Shown piece by piece: positions 50,766 to 62,579 of a DNA stretch of 64,000 nucleotides (position 1 is its first letter; the number at the start of each line of letters is the position of its first letter). This stretch comes from Selaginella tamariscina (taxonomy: Eukaryota > Streptophyta > Lycopodiopsida > Selaginellales > Selaginellaceae), in assembly GCA_003024785.1 (NCBI GenBank), contig PUQB01000064.1, forward strand, positions 558,001-622,000. The letters run 5' to 3'. The position numbers and the translations under genes are program-made. The notes beneath the pieces are model-generated. The model had not been told where the DNA came from, made no database searches, and worked only from the letters and a program-made list of their open reading frames with translations.

Positions 50766-51330
50766 TATAGGGTGACATGGTAAGGACATCCACTCTTATC
50801 ATGCATGGGCACAATTGCCCAACTCTTATCATTGGCAAATTTACACCCCTATAACAAATATATCATAGACGGATTCTTAGAGATAGACATCATGCTAAGC
50901 CTCAAGAGGTTAGGTCTCTTAAAATGGGTGTTTTTACTGGCACACTTGGCTAGGGGTGTTCATTTTGGGGAGTGTGAACATGTTTGAAGGTTTAACACAA
51001 ACTCTTAGGAATTAGTTGTAGGTTACTTGCAATCATGCATGTGTAAGTGATATTGTATTGAGGGATATGTGTCTTTTCAATAGGATTAGGGTATGAACAT
51101 GTTTAGGTCTCATGGAACAAGATCTTAAGTTTGTTTGGGTTACCCTCTGGTTGTCACTTTAAAAGACATAGGATGGGACCTTGAGTCTCTTATCTACTTT
51201 GAGCCAGACTTTTAAGGTTGTCTTGAAAGACTTATTGTAGTTCACATAGGGTGATGACATTAAATGGCCATTTGGTAGCCACATGTTGACCCTTTGGGCC
51301 AAAACTTTAACATGTATGACTTGGACTCAT
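50766..51330 (+). mobile_element. LTR fragment, family 2 3' part (forward)
   Basis: Collinear with the end of the solo LTR: 'taggattagggtatga', 'tctcatggaacaagatc', 'cacatagggtgatgacatt', 'ggccatttggtagccacatgtt'. Confidence 0.6.
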
Positions 51331-51414
51331 TTGGATGAGTAAGAATAAAAAGATTTGTGAATGTCTTCTTCAAAACTTGAAAAGCCATCTTAATTCATAA
51401 GTTCAAGTGAATGT

Positions 51415-52394
51415 GTGAAAGTTTTAACAAAGAGGGCCATCACGTGGCAACACATGGTGGTCATCTAGCATCATCACTTTGTGTAAGCAACGTCGAATCA
51501 TTTAGGACAATCCTAAAGATCCGTAGGGTCAAACTTAGATATCCAAGCAAGCAAGAGATTTAGGGTCTTAGTAGACCTCAAAACCCTAGAGGGTAGCCCT
51601 AATGGATTTGTGGGGTCTTGCCAACCAAGCTTCCTTAACTACGCACACCCCATGATAGACCTACTACATCATCCTAACACCTTGAGGAACCCACAAGTAA
51701 CCCTAAGGCTAGTCCTTCACCCTAATCCTTGGGTTAGAACTCAATCACCACAACAGTGCACATTGCTGGCCAACATAAGTGTTCCCTAAGCACATGGATG
51801 CCAACCATGGAATCCCTCTATGTGAATCCTTAGAAACCTCGCTACCAAGAATACACACTCACAATTTGAAAATGGCATGGATAATGCTTACAATATGAGT
51901 TAGTATGTGTGTCTTCTTAACTATGAGTGTTGTTCATGGCTGGGCGCAGAGGAGGAGGTTGGAAACAAGCCTCAACCTCTAGACTGACGAGACATACACT
52001 CGAACAAGGCCTTCAAGATGTGTGAATGGGTTACCAAAATAAAGAGTTAATTAACTCTTTAGATGCAATATACCTATTCATAGGGGTGCAAATTTGATAA
52101 TGCTAAGGATTGGGCAGCCCTTAGGATGTGATGTACCCCCATGCACATGAAGTTGGTGCATCATAAAGAGTAAGAAGGGTTAATATAGCTAGTGTGCATG
52201 CACATGGAGTTGATATCTCAATGGTGTCCTAGAGGGACATGTGTAGCACCTCCAACTTTGAACTTAAGACACTTCGCTACACTATTGTAATGGATCCCAC
52301 GAGGGCCCAAGATTTGACAAGTGGGCTGGCATATAATTTTTGTGTTAGATGCCATTTGCTTGGGAATCCTTAGGGGGATAGGTTTGACAGTGAA
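51415..52394 (-). mobile_element. LTR, family 2 related (reverse)
   Basis: Starts 'agttttaacaaagagggcca' and carries 'cacgtggcaacacatggtggtc', 'tgtgtaagcaac', then the LTR middle and 5' blocks in reverse. It lies tail-to-tail with the copy at 50,766-51,330. Confidence 0.6.
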
Positions 52395-53625
52395 TGAGTG
52401 AATGATTAAGTGAAGTGTTAGAGTTAACACATGGTAACACATGGCTGCCAAGTGGCCATCCAATGTTAACACCTTGTGTGAACAACATTAAGTCTTTAAA
52501 GACAACCTTAAAAATTTAATTCAGATGCCCAAATAGGCATGCACTCAAAGTCCTACCTAAGTCTCTTAAAATGACTTCTCTTCATACTCTAGAGGATAAC
52601 CCAAGTAGATTTTAGAATCCTACCTCAAGAGACTTAGATAGGTTCATGCCTTAACCGCTCTAAGGATGTGTCCCACACATACCCCCGTGAAAAAGCTAAG
52701 GCATTGTCACTTATCCCTTGAGGAATCACCCTTGTTCGAGAGTATAACCACTTTTGGGTGACAACGGGTACCATATGACCCACAACGAACCCCTAAGGGT
52801 TTGAGTGGTCAAGTCATACCTTAGTCCTAGGGCTAGTACTTAATGAAGACTGGCTAAGCAAACTCTACAAGGGTAGGTTTGGATAACCCTAACTGCACGA
52901 CCTTGCAAGAGCCTTACGAATGGGCTCTGTTCAACACTTGGATCCTAAGAAAAAGACTCCCCACTTAGCCGAGTTGCCAATTGCATATCTAGTTAGGAGA
53001 GTAACCCACTTGAGCAAATGCCCAAGGCATAGCACCCTAATGTGAGCACAAGCATGCTTATTTCCTAGAGTATCCAACCCCTCGGTGTTGAGCCCATGAG
53101 ATAGCCCTAAAGAGTGTGCCTCGGGCATTGCCATCCAACCTAGTGTCACATCTCCATGTGACACTATTTCTCTAGATCTTATTAAATTTTAAGGAAGACA
53201 TATTATTCTTATATATTTCATTACGCTAATTGAGTGATGCAATTCACGAAGTGAATTTTTTGTGAACCCGCAAGAACTTGGTAAAGAAAACTTATCAGTC
53301 AAGATTCCATGCCCATAGTTGAATAAGGACATGAATATGCCCTACTTAGCTATGTGTGCTACTCCTAGTTTGACATGGAGGATAAGGCTGGAGACATGCC
53401 TTAACCTCTGACCCTTGGAACATGTAATTCGATAAAACTTCTCAGGCATGGATTCACCAACGTTAAGGGTACACTACCATGAAGGTGGGATGTACCCCTA
53501 TTGTCTAGAAGTTGAGGCGGCATAAGCTAGAGTTTGCATCAGTAGAAGAATAACAACTAAGAAGTCTCACTACATATATATGTAATAGAAGCCCTCCCAT
53601 GTTTTCATGTTTTGTAACTTAGACC
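52395..53625 (-). mobile_element. LTR fragment, family 2 (reverse)
   Basis: Starts 'gtgttagagttaacacatgg' and runs collinear with the reverse complement of 24,780-26,150. It ends in degraded sequence near 53,620. Confidence 0.65.
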
Positions 53626-53663
53626 CTCAATTCTCAAGTGCATTATAAAGATTGTGTTTACAT

Positions 53664-53829
53664 CTTAATTGTTCTCCAAGCATGTTACCAAGTGTAAAGT
53701 TAAATTTTATGCAAAGTGAAAGTAGAAATTATGATAAATGAGCCTTCTTAATTGTTCTCCAAGCATGTTACCAAGTGTAAAGTTAAATTTTATGCAAAGT
53801 GAAAGTAGAAGTTATGATAAATGAGCCTC
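53664..53829. repeat. 83-bp tandem duplication
   Basis: Two nearly identical copies in a row, offset by 83 bp (starts 53,664 and 53,747). They differ at only one or two bases, implying a recent duplication. Confidence 0.9.
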
Positions 53830-53979
53830 CTTAACTGTAACTTTGATAACAAACAAGTTTGGAAAATTCTTGAAGAAGTGATAATAAGAATTGACAAAGT
53901 TAAGAAAACATTGCACATGACAAAAACATGTGGGGCACTCCCATTCCATTTGCACACCCTCAATTGAGACAATGTACAC

Positions 53980-54003
53980 CTACACACACACACACACACA
54001 CAC

Positions 54004-54046
<43 letters not shown>

Positions 54047-54055
54047 ATATATATG
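53980..54055. repeat. (CA)n-(TA)n compound microsatellite
   Basis: A (CA)n run passes directly into an alternating TA tract. Confidence 0.95.
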
Positions 54056-55935
54056 AGTGGGAAGCATTTTATTGTAAGGTCACTTTACATTCCAAGGGGG
54101 TGGGGGAGGGGGATAATAATAATAATAGTAATATCGTATTATTGAATAAATTATAATAGGCCAAGAATAAGGCAAGGTTTTCTACTTCATAAAGCAAATT
54201 CATTAGTATGTTAGTAGTGCTAAAGCTTGTTCAAGATTTCGAGACACCCTAGGAAACACATTTTATCTCAAGAGAAACCACCTCTAAGTGTCACCAAAAG
54301 GTGGGTAGACATGTGCTTACAACACCCTGGGGAATACATTATCTCATTTTGTTTAATCCATCTAACATGTCTAGCCAAGGCTACACCTAGAAGGTACATG
54401 ACCAACTTTTGGATGTTGTATCCCATATGTGAATGAGGACTAGTAAAGAAGGCTAACCTTGAGGATAAGGCTGCATGGGAGTCTATTAACATGGGAAGGT
54501 AGGAGAGATAAAGCTCTCTAGTGAAGATGTCGCCTCTTAGTACTATCCTTACTTTTTTTGTCATGAATCCCCTACATTCCTTCTTTCCTATTAGGCCAAG
54601 TGGCTAGAACAAAACGGCCTTCCGCCTAATTGATATGCCACCCATATCCTACATGCTTGCTAGGTACATCAAATGTAAGGGTTATGACATTAACCCCTTA
54701 AAGTAAAGAATAATAATAAATTCATTTTATCTAAGGGGTTATTATTCACATCTTATTTCACATAGTCTTTTGATCAAATAGGGTTTTTCAATCAATAATA
54801 AGTCTTCTCCCAACTTGGGGCCAATGTATATGTGAATGGGATAGTGTAAATTTTTCTTCATCTCCAGGGTTTCAATGTGTCTAGGAATCTATAACCAAGT
54901 TGAAGCACATGAATAATTTAATTCACCCACAACTTTAATTATATTTTGAGTTATAAACAAAAACACCCATTTCCAATATATTCAAGGTTGATCAAATTTA
55001 AGATCACTCACTTCAGTTTAATTGAGTAGTCAAATATATTTAAAAGAAATTCAATAGGTTCATCAGATTCACCAACAATGAAACAAGTAGAAGCAATGGA
55101 TATGACAACAACAAATAAGTTAAACATGGCTCCTCTAAAAGCAGTCACAGTGGAAGAGTGTAGGTCTTGGAACAATAATGCCTTATTTAAGCACTTGCAA
55201 CGAAGTTACATTTGTTTTGATGAAGACTTGAATGAGATTCAAGATATCTTGGTAAGTTAGTGCATTCAAGGTGTTAGCTTCCTCCTCAATTTTGAAGTTG
55301 ATCATTGGAAAGGTCAATCTATTTTATGGTATTGTAGTAGAATTAGTAGGCATTGCATCGAATATAAAGAGTAGGCCTATCCAAGTTTTGTCACCTTCAA
55401 GCATGCTAATCAACTAGGTTTATGCCTTCTATGCTATGGCTAGTGTTCCAACCAAAAATGTCCAAGGAGAAGTGCACAGTGGAAGCAACAACAAAGGGGA
55501 CTCTCCAAAAAGAGTCAAAAGTATGTGTTGATGACTTCAACTAAGGAACCAATGGAGGAAGGCTTGTTCAAGAATCATGGCTTTAATGGGCATTGAGGCT
55601 TTGTACTTATGTGGGTGGTAGAAAAAGTAAATTGCAGGTCAAGGTTGTGGATCAGTTCTCCATTTTTTATGAAGTGGGTGATCGAGAGAATTGCCATGTG
55701 TTTGCATAGCAAGAGACATAGACTTTAGGTCAATGGCAATAAATTGTAGACCAACAACTAGTAAATACATTGAGGTTATCTTTGTTGCTTTCATAGTGCA
55801 AAAGAAAGAAAATCATGTTAAGTTTTATCAAGTATTAGGAGGAAGTGAGAATCATTTTATGCATTTCGAGAAGTTGTTGGATTTACAATGGTGAAGTTGC
55901 GATATGTTGCTAATGAAATTTGCATGTTTTGATAA
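54056..55935. other. Unassigned, weakly retroelement-like
   Basis: Plus-strand patches such as LKAVTVEECRSWNNNALFKHL (55,135-55,200) look protein-like but match nothing I recognise. Probably degenerate transposon sequence. Confidence 0.3.
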
Positions 55936-56045
55936 GCACGATGGGATGTGTCACGTTCCAGGGATTTGAACCCCCTACCTCTGGAGTAGTAGGCATGACT
56001 TTGGACCAAAAGGCCACATTGATCAGGATGACACCTAACCACGCT
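55936..56045 (-). mobile_element. tRNA-like SINE head
   Basis: On the minus strand a perfect RNA polymerase III box B, GGTTCAAATCC, lies within a 5-bp T-arm-like stem (AGGGG/TCCCT). A degenerate box A (TGGCCTTTTGG) lies about 35-45 bases upstream. Ends GTGTCA and TGACAC are complementary and 87 nt apart, like an acceptor stem of a long-variable-arm tRNA. The D arm is poor and a functional tRNA is unlikely. No poly-A or other tail was identified. Confidence 0.5.
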
Positions 56046-56883
56046 CCAGACCTAATACGTGTGTCGTGACAGGATGTAGAGTATCAGGTTGAGAATGGTA
56101 TTGTTGAGTACCAGAACCTGAAGGTTCCAACGACTCTTTCGAAGAAGTTTCTATCGCACTACATAGGCCCATACAAGGTGGTGAAGTGAGTAGGGAAAGT
56201 GGCTTATGGGTTAGATCTTCCTTCAAAGTTGGGAACAATACACAATGTATTTTATGTCAACTTGCTCGAGCCATTCCACAAGGATGAGAAACATTCACAT
56301 AGATATTATAATTTACGTCCGCCTCCAGAGTTAGTTGGCGAGGAAAAAGAATTTGAAGTTGAGGCGATATTAAAGGGGCAAAACATTCATGGACGGCGAA
56401 AAAGTAAACGTGAATATCATGTTAAGTAGAAAGGGTACCCGGCATGCGAGTCGACATGAGAACCATTAGAGAATCTTGATGGAGTTAGTGAATGAGTTTG
56501 AGGCGAGGTCTCAAACTGATTAAGAAATAAAGTTATTTCTTCTTAACCTAGGGGCCGACAGACAATATTAATTAGAGGCCTCCAATATAAATTATAATTA
56601 ATTAAAAAAAATTAACTATGGGTGACAGACTTTGTAGACATGTAAAAGGTCTCCAAATGACTTCTTGTCGCAGGTGGTGCCTTCGACAGCTGAGTTCTCT
56701 CTCAGTGAACGACGGTTTTAAAGTATTTGGCTTCGCGTAATGCAAAGGGGTAATAAAAACTTGTGAATTTTTTTTAACTCCGCATAGAGTGATTAGTGTT
56801 AGTTTTCAGTTAATTTTTTTAACCTAGTTTAGTCTTGGAGTTAAATGTCAATGAGGACGTTGATATTTCAAAGGCATGGAGTG
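56046..56883 (+). mobile_element. Gypsy chromovirus element D: pol 3' end with chromodomain
   Basis: Begins inside pol. FLSHYIGPYKVVK, then GKVAYGLDLPSKLG and HNVFYVNLLEPFHKDEKH (56,140-56,295), form the integrase C-terminal domain. NLRPPPELVGEEKEFEVEAI and KREYHVK.KGYP (56,310-56,445) form a chromodomain, which marks chromoviruses. A few stops. The purine tract AAAGGCATGGAGTG at 56,870-56,883 precedes the LTR. All upstream domains are missing. Confidence 0.8.
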
Positions 56884-57789
56884 TGTCATAGTTTTTACTA
56901 TGACTCGACCCTTTACTTTGGGGTTTGACTGTTGTTACTTACCAAGTTGTGTGACGAACCTTAAATATAATAGGAAACAGACCCGTTAGTGCACTTGGTA
57001 TCTAGTGATGGTCCGACCGGGTGTCATTAGGTATTTGCAAACTCTAAGCAAAGCTAGAACTTACTTTTTAGAAACTCTCTCTCGGTTTAACGTTTCAGGT
57101 TAGGGTTCTTTGCAAAGTATAACTTGTCAAAATAAGGCACCCCTAGGGTTGACCTAACCCTCACGCCCTAACCCCCCCCTAGGGTTAGGTTTAGGGTTAG
57201 GTTAGAACAACCATTTGCTCTAAAGGCTGGCATTTTCTGTGCCAGCCCACTTACTCACTTAGGTAAACACGGGGGGGGGGGTCCGTCACATAAATAAGGT
57301 AGAGTATATGTAGTGAGGTTTCCTGGGTTCAAAAGAGAGCTCATTAACCTCCTACCGATGCAAGCTAAGCTTGGTCATCAAGGTGCAACCCTCCGTTGTG
57401 CTGCCCAAACTTCTACACGACAGGGTACAACCTAGACTATCCTTATCATTAGCAAGATCTTGCCTTTGAGATAGGGCACGTCATTTCCAAGGAATTAGTC
57501 AGATTTCTTAGTCCGAAAACCTGCTTGCAAGCTCAAAGGCATTGCTCGAGTTTACGTTTTTGCAAAACTAATGGTTGAGCCTTGCTCTGGCCGCTTCAAC
57601 CACGCTAAACTAAGAACGACACCTAAAGCTCGACTAGTTCGTGTATCCTGATTCACAAGGTGAGTCTCGTTCGTGGACTTAGTCAGGGGTTTGAGTTCCT
57701 AATACGGGTTATTTTACCAGATTCCGTGGGGTTTTCAGAAAAGGATTCCAGGGTTGGCCGTCTTTTGACACCTAGTAAAAACTCTGACA
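56884..57789 (+). mobile_element. 3' LTR of element D
   Basis: Starts TGTCATAGTTTTTACTATGA and ends AAAACTCTGACA. It carries a long G run, then the TATA block CATAAATAAGGTAGAG at 57,289-57,304. Homologous, in opposite orientation, to the LTRs at 32,180, 36,211 and 42,430. Confidence 0.85.
57289..57304 (+). promoter_or_regulatory. LTR core promoter (TATA box)
   Basis: CATAAATAAGGTAGAG, the block conserved in the forward LTR copies, just after a poly-G run. Confidence 0.6.
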
Positions 57790-58399
57790 TTCACTATACT
57801 TAAGGCACCACCATATTTGGGCAGCACCCCAAATTAGTGATAAATTGGGGGTATTATGCAGATTGACGTATAGATTTACTCTAGTTGAAATTAATGACTT
57901 CACTTCTTCTTTTAATTTTGTTATAAAACATGAAATGGAAACGAATCAACCACGCATCATAAGCAGATTCAACATGCCATAGTAGCAGTAACAATTCCCG
58001 TGCACGACCAACACATTCCATGTGCTGCTGGTCAGAGGTAAGCACACAACCCTATTGCAAAGGAAAAAAAATTATTGCCGTGCAATCACAATACCATCCA
58101 ACGACGTCCCTAAATGTTTCACGCGTACAGAAAGGGCTAGCCTTGTAAATTGTCTGTTCCTCGCAATTGTCGCGCAAGGGGAGTACAGTGTCTGCCTTCA
58201 ATGCTGGAGAGAGATGCTTAAGCACGCTCATATTAACTCCGAGCTGTTACGTAGGTATCGAAAATAATTTTAAACAAGAAGTTTCTATGAGCCAGCTACA
58301 CCGGCCATCCCAAGCTACCAAGCTAGATGTCAACACCCTTTTAAACCGCCAAGTTCCAGGTACTCGTTCTGTAGATGTTCTGTAGATTTTAGTTTCCGA
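57790..58399. other. No gene recognised
   Basis: Leaves the LTR and rises in GC content towards the next region. Possibly the 3' flank of the minus-strand stretch at 58.4-60.75 kb. Confidence 0.3.
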
Positions 58400-60750
58400 T
58401 GGCATCTGATTCACACAGGCTCTATTCATGAACCGAATCACTTTACTTGAGAAGCGGCTCTAAGCTGCTTCCTCCTCATCGTCCGTAAGCAAGTGGAAGC
58501 ATACGTTCAACAACTCAGAGGAACCGTCTACATGAGCTGCTTCAGCCGAGCCACCACTCCCTCCTCGATGAAGCAGAGAGCAAAGTCCAGCCCATGCACA
58601 ACCACCACTGTGCCTCTTACCTCCACCATGCTTTTGGTAGATCCAATCTGGAACAGCACACTAGCCGCCTGGTGGTTGCATCGAGCTGCTTCGGTAACAC
58701 ATTCATCATTCTTCTTGTTCTCACTACCCGTCCACACAGACTCCAATCAACTGGGGTAGGAAGTCATCGAGGTAAGCATCATTATCCCAGTGGAGGAGCT
58801 GTGCAGCAGCATCAGCGAGTGCCGGTTCTGCATAAAAACCTGCTTACTGTCGTGTGAAATCCTAATGAGAGACCTCATATGTTGAGCTGCCAGCCTGCGG
58901 AAGTGTCCCTCAGGCTACCACATCCACTCCAGTGAGTGCCGCAAAAAAGTGACACTGCAACATTCCTTGTCACCATATCCATCTTACTTCTCCACCAAGC
59001 AGCTCCTTCCTGGCCAAGTTGATAGTGGCCGTAACCTTGTCCGCAGATTTGAATATGTCACCCAAACGGCTTGCCATATCGCAAAAACCTACCCTGCCGC
59101 GACCATTGCCCTGTTGACCAGAATGTCACTTTCTCCAATGAGGCGAAGAGCTTGTTCATCTGGCTAAGGTTCCGCACTCGTCTTCATCATACGAGCTTGC
59201 CAAATCGGCCACCTTCTTGTCCATCCCAAGCACCATACTCATAAACTTGTCCGTAGCAGTAGCAGGAACGTGCGTGGGAGCCCTGCGAAATCTTGAAAAT
59301 GCCTGAATTGAGCTCCCACACAGGAGAACCATCTTTCCTTCTCCACCGTAAACTTTCCTCCATACCAGCTTGCACATTTGCCGTAGTAGTCGGTCAAGAT
59401 TGCGTCAGTGATCAAATCGCTGGCTCAGGTCACCTGCAGCAACCTCATCCTTCAGCCGCAAGTACTCTCTGAAAATGTAGCCTCCAGATTCTTGCCGGTC
59501 TCTCCAGACAGCACCCACTGCTGTTCAAAGTAGACAATACGGCCAGCACTAGAGCCACAAATCGGACTCGCTGCTCCAATCGCTCTCAATGATTGTTGGT
59601 CAGCCGCTCTGTTCGTGCAGGAGGCCAGATTACTTCGATCCCATGCACAAAATGTAGACCACGAAGACGTTAATCAGCCTAGATTTGCCCCATCCACTGC
59701 TCTGCACAGCGGAGCGTACCACTCCTCCGGTTTCCACACGTGGGCCTTGGGTAGGGTTTTTAGGGTTAGAGTTAAAACACATAATCTTGGAGTGTACCTG
59801 CTAAATCATTATTTAAGTCCTGCTAAATCATATATTTAAGTCTGGCAGTGAGTCATTGTTGCGCTGTGAGATGAAGATTCTGTTGGGCAGCCGATTTGGG
59901 TAGTGTATGTGGCGGTGCACACCATCAACCTATCCACTGCCAAGCTGCTTGCTATGGAGGCGCCAAGCTGTGTGTCGCACCAATCATTGGCTGAGTTCAA
60001 GCCGCTTCTTCTCACCATAGCTTCTTTGGGAAACCTGCCCATAACCTCGTGGGAAACGTAAGTTATTTACAAAGCATTTAGAATTTTTATTACAAAGCCC
60101 TAGTAGATCAAACCCTAACAAAAACTGGAATTTACTATAAATCTAGAACTAAAATATAAACACAACGGTTGGCGGGAATGCGCCGATATACTCCCTATAC
60201 TTGTTTGAGTCTCAAACCCCTGCAGGTTTGAAGACTTCTTAACTTATGAAAATGCATATTTATTCCTTAACATCGATCTTATTGAACTATAATTAACGAT
60301 CACATTTCTTAGACTTCCACTTTCGAATCCCTCTCGGACCATGTTTAATTTTCACTGTCTAAAGTAAACAATCGTTTGTGGCACGCTCCGTACGCATCCG
60401 CTCATGTAAAACCTTGAGCATCAAGTTGCTGATGGAGCCACTGGAACTAATGACTTGCCTAGTCTCTTCCATTGTAGCTTTTCACCAAATGTTGTTGCTG
60501 ACAGGTGTGTAATGCATCCAGATGCCCTTGCGAGCATATTGGCCCAACCCAATTCTGCTCTTGCCTCCCAACCTCTTGGAAACCATCTGCAGCACATGGT
60601 GGTTTCACTTCAATTTCCAGCATGAGCAAGGTTCTAAGTTCTTCAGCTATCCCTGCCATCCGCTCTTCTAATGGAAGAAGTTAATTTCTCAAACTTCGAT
60701 GTGTACCATGCCATGGTTGACGTTGTAGCAGCTAATGGAGATGATCATAA
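58400..60750 (-). pseudogene. Unrecognised coding-like stretch, possibly ARM-like
   Basis: GC content and codon-like composition resemble the host genes rather than the transposons. Minus-strand segments include 60,459-60,659 (EELRTLLMLEIEVKPPCAADG), 59,836-60,042, 59,156-59,377 (MSMVLGMDKKVADLASSYDE) and 58,528-58,746 (AASVLFQIGSTKSMVE, CFIEEGVVARLKQLM). LAAQHMRSLIRISHDSKQVF occurs near 58,850-58,910. The last two weakly recall armadillo repeats, as in plant ARM-repeat-only proteins. I do not recognise the family with confidence. Frames change often and a believable exon set could not be built. A real spliced gene with sequence errors remains possible. Confidence 0.3.
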
Positions 60751-61077
60751 ATTCTGGAATTGAGACTGTGGCACTTCCTACTTAAGGTGGGCACATTATT
60801 GACTGACTAATAAACAGGACATCCGCTGCAGATTGAGAGAGACAGCCCCAGTCTGGTGCAGTGCCATCCATATCCATGCGATTCCCTTGCCCGATGTGCA
60901 TTCTTCCTTAGCCTACTGAGTGGAATTCAATATCACCTCGGCTCGAGTATAGAAGAGTCCAAGGGCTGTGTAAATAGCTGTGGATGCTGGAAACCAAGCA
61001 TGACCGTGCCAAGAAATGATCAAGACTTCCTGAAGTAAACGCTCGTACCCCAGCAAGAATAAGAAGAGCATCTTAGT

Positions 61078-62444
61078 TCAACAATTGGGAGTGTCCGGGA
61101 TTGACCTTGCCACGTCCTTGGCCTCGGGAAACCTATGAGCTTTCCGCAGCAGTTGAACAAGAGAAAGAGATGTTGTTGCATCCGGGATGATGCCTTTGTC
61201 CACCATCTGTTTAAATAAGCCGTAACCGGCAGTGGCTTTACTCGACTTGCAATGACCAGTTAGAAGCAGGTTGTACATGGAACTGTCCGGTTCGCAGCCT
61301 CGCCCCACCATCTCTTTGAAGAACCTATGCGCCTCCATGGCCTGCCCTCCTTGCACAGCTTCTTAATGAGAAGCCTATAGGTGGAGGCATCTGGGTGGCA
61401 GCCAGCTGCAATCATCCGCTGAACATGGCGATGGGCCTCGTCCAGCTTGTCTAGCTTGCATAGTGCAGCCAGGAAAAAGTTGTGAGTGACAACGTTTGGT
61501 GTGCATCCCCTGGCTGACATCTTGTCCATCACCTGCCGGGCATTATCCATTCTGCGGGCCTTGCACAGTCCCTCCACCACAGCATTGAAGGTACTCAAGT
61601 CGGGATGGCAACCTGTCTCCACCATCTGCCGCAGCAGCTGATGGCCTTCCTCCAACATGCCACTCTGGAAACAGCCACGTACCAAGAGGCCGAAGGTGGT
61701 GGCGTTGGGGAGGCAGCCACTGTCAATCATCTGCCCGAAGAGCATGTAAGCCACGTCCATCTTGAGCTCACATAGGCGCTCAATGATGCAGTTGTAGATT
61801 CTGACGTCGGACAGGCACCGGCAACTGCTGTAGAGTACATCCACCGCCCTGTCAACGCGATATTGCCTGCACAGTTGTGAGACTATAATTGTATATGAAT
61901 CGAGATCCGTATTCCCGTTGCACTCCATATTGGTAAAATGTTGCAGAGCATCATCTAGCCGACCTGCCTTGCACAGACCTTTGAGGACGACGTTCTGAAG
62001 AACAACATCAACCTGGAACCCCATCTTCTCCATCTGCCGGAGCAGGCTCAAGGCAGGCTCCATGTTGCCTACATAAGAGTAACCTTGGACCATTGTGCTG
62101 TACGCAACCGGGCTGCGGGCGCAGTTGGGCCACAGATCTTGAGTGAAGAGAGTGAATGCGCTGGTGAAGAGGCGGGCTTTCAAGAAGACGGCTAGCAGTG
62201 CCGAGCAGGTGTCTCCATTGGGAATAAACCCAGGTTGCTTGGACGCCCAGTCAAAGAAAGACCTGGCCTCAAGCGGATCCCTTATCTTACGTAGCACGTA
62301 TGCGGCAGCAGCGGGAGTGATCCGTCCCTTGTAGCTGCCCAGCAAGGATTTGGACTGCGCCCTAAACAGATTCTCCCCGTCTCGTATAACGTCCTGGTTT
62401 CGTCGCAAGGCCTCTGCTCTTGCTTGTTCATTTGTTCCTCCCAT
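61078..62444 (-). CDS. P-class pentatricopeptide-repeat protein, one frame break
   Basis: PPR proteins bind organelle RNA for stability, splicing or translation. About 455 residues and no intron. About ten P-type repeats of ~35 residues run from near 62,110 to the stop, e.g. FNAVVEGLCKARRMDNARQV, HNFFLAALCKLDKLDEAHRH and YNLLLTGHCKSSKATAGYGL. Upstream is GRITPAAAAYVLRKIRDPLE, common before PPR arrays. No E, DYW or other editing domain. The frame shifts near 61,341-61,345 (AGGGCAGGCC, apparently one G short); repeats continue in phase after it. The open frame extends to 62,729, but there it overlaps CGL160 exon 1, so I start at Met 62,444. An ATG at 62,524 in the next frame opens MWRRYVLLRGVVRRGQ, a mitochondrial-presequence-like stretch that would need another one-base shift. 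Head-to-head with CGL160. Confidence 0.85.
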
Positions 62445-62579
62445 TCCACTGTCGCATTGGAAGCGCAGCGAGTCGGTTGTCCCCTCCTTACAACGCCCCG
62501 CAACAGAACGTAACGACGCCACATTCCCACTAAAACACCAAACCCGCAATTCTCTATTACCTAGGTCAATAGAGAAAAC
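62445..62579. promoter_or_regulatory. Bidirectional promoter region, PPR / CGL160
   Basis: Only 135 bp (55 bp if the PPR starts at 62,524) separates two divergent start codons. No TATA box is evident. Both promoters and leaders must share this space or overlap the opposite gene. Confidence 0.5.

Noticed and set aside
55936-56045. Functional tRNA gene
   Set aside because: Box A and the D arm are too degenerate and the anticodon arm does not fold well; a SINE-type relic is more likely.
57170-57205. Telomere-like repeats (TTTAGGG / CCCTAA words)
   Set aside because: They are irregular and belong to the LTR sequence; all LTR copies carry them at the same place.
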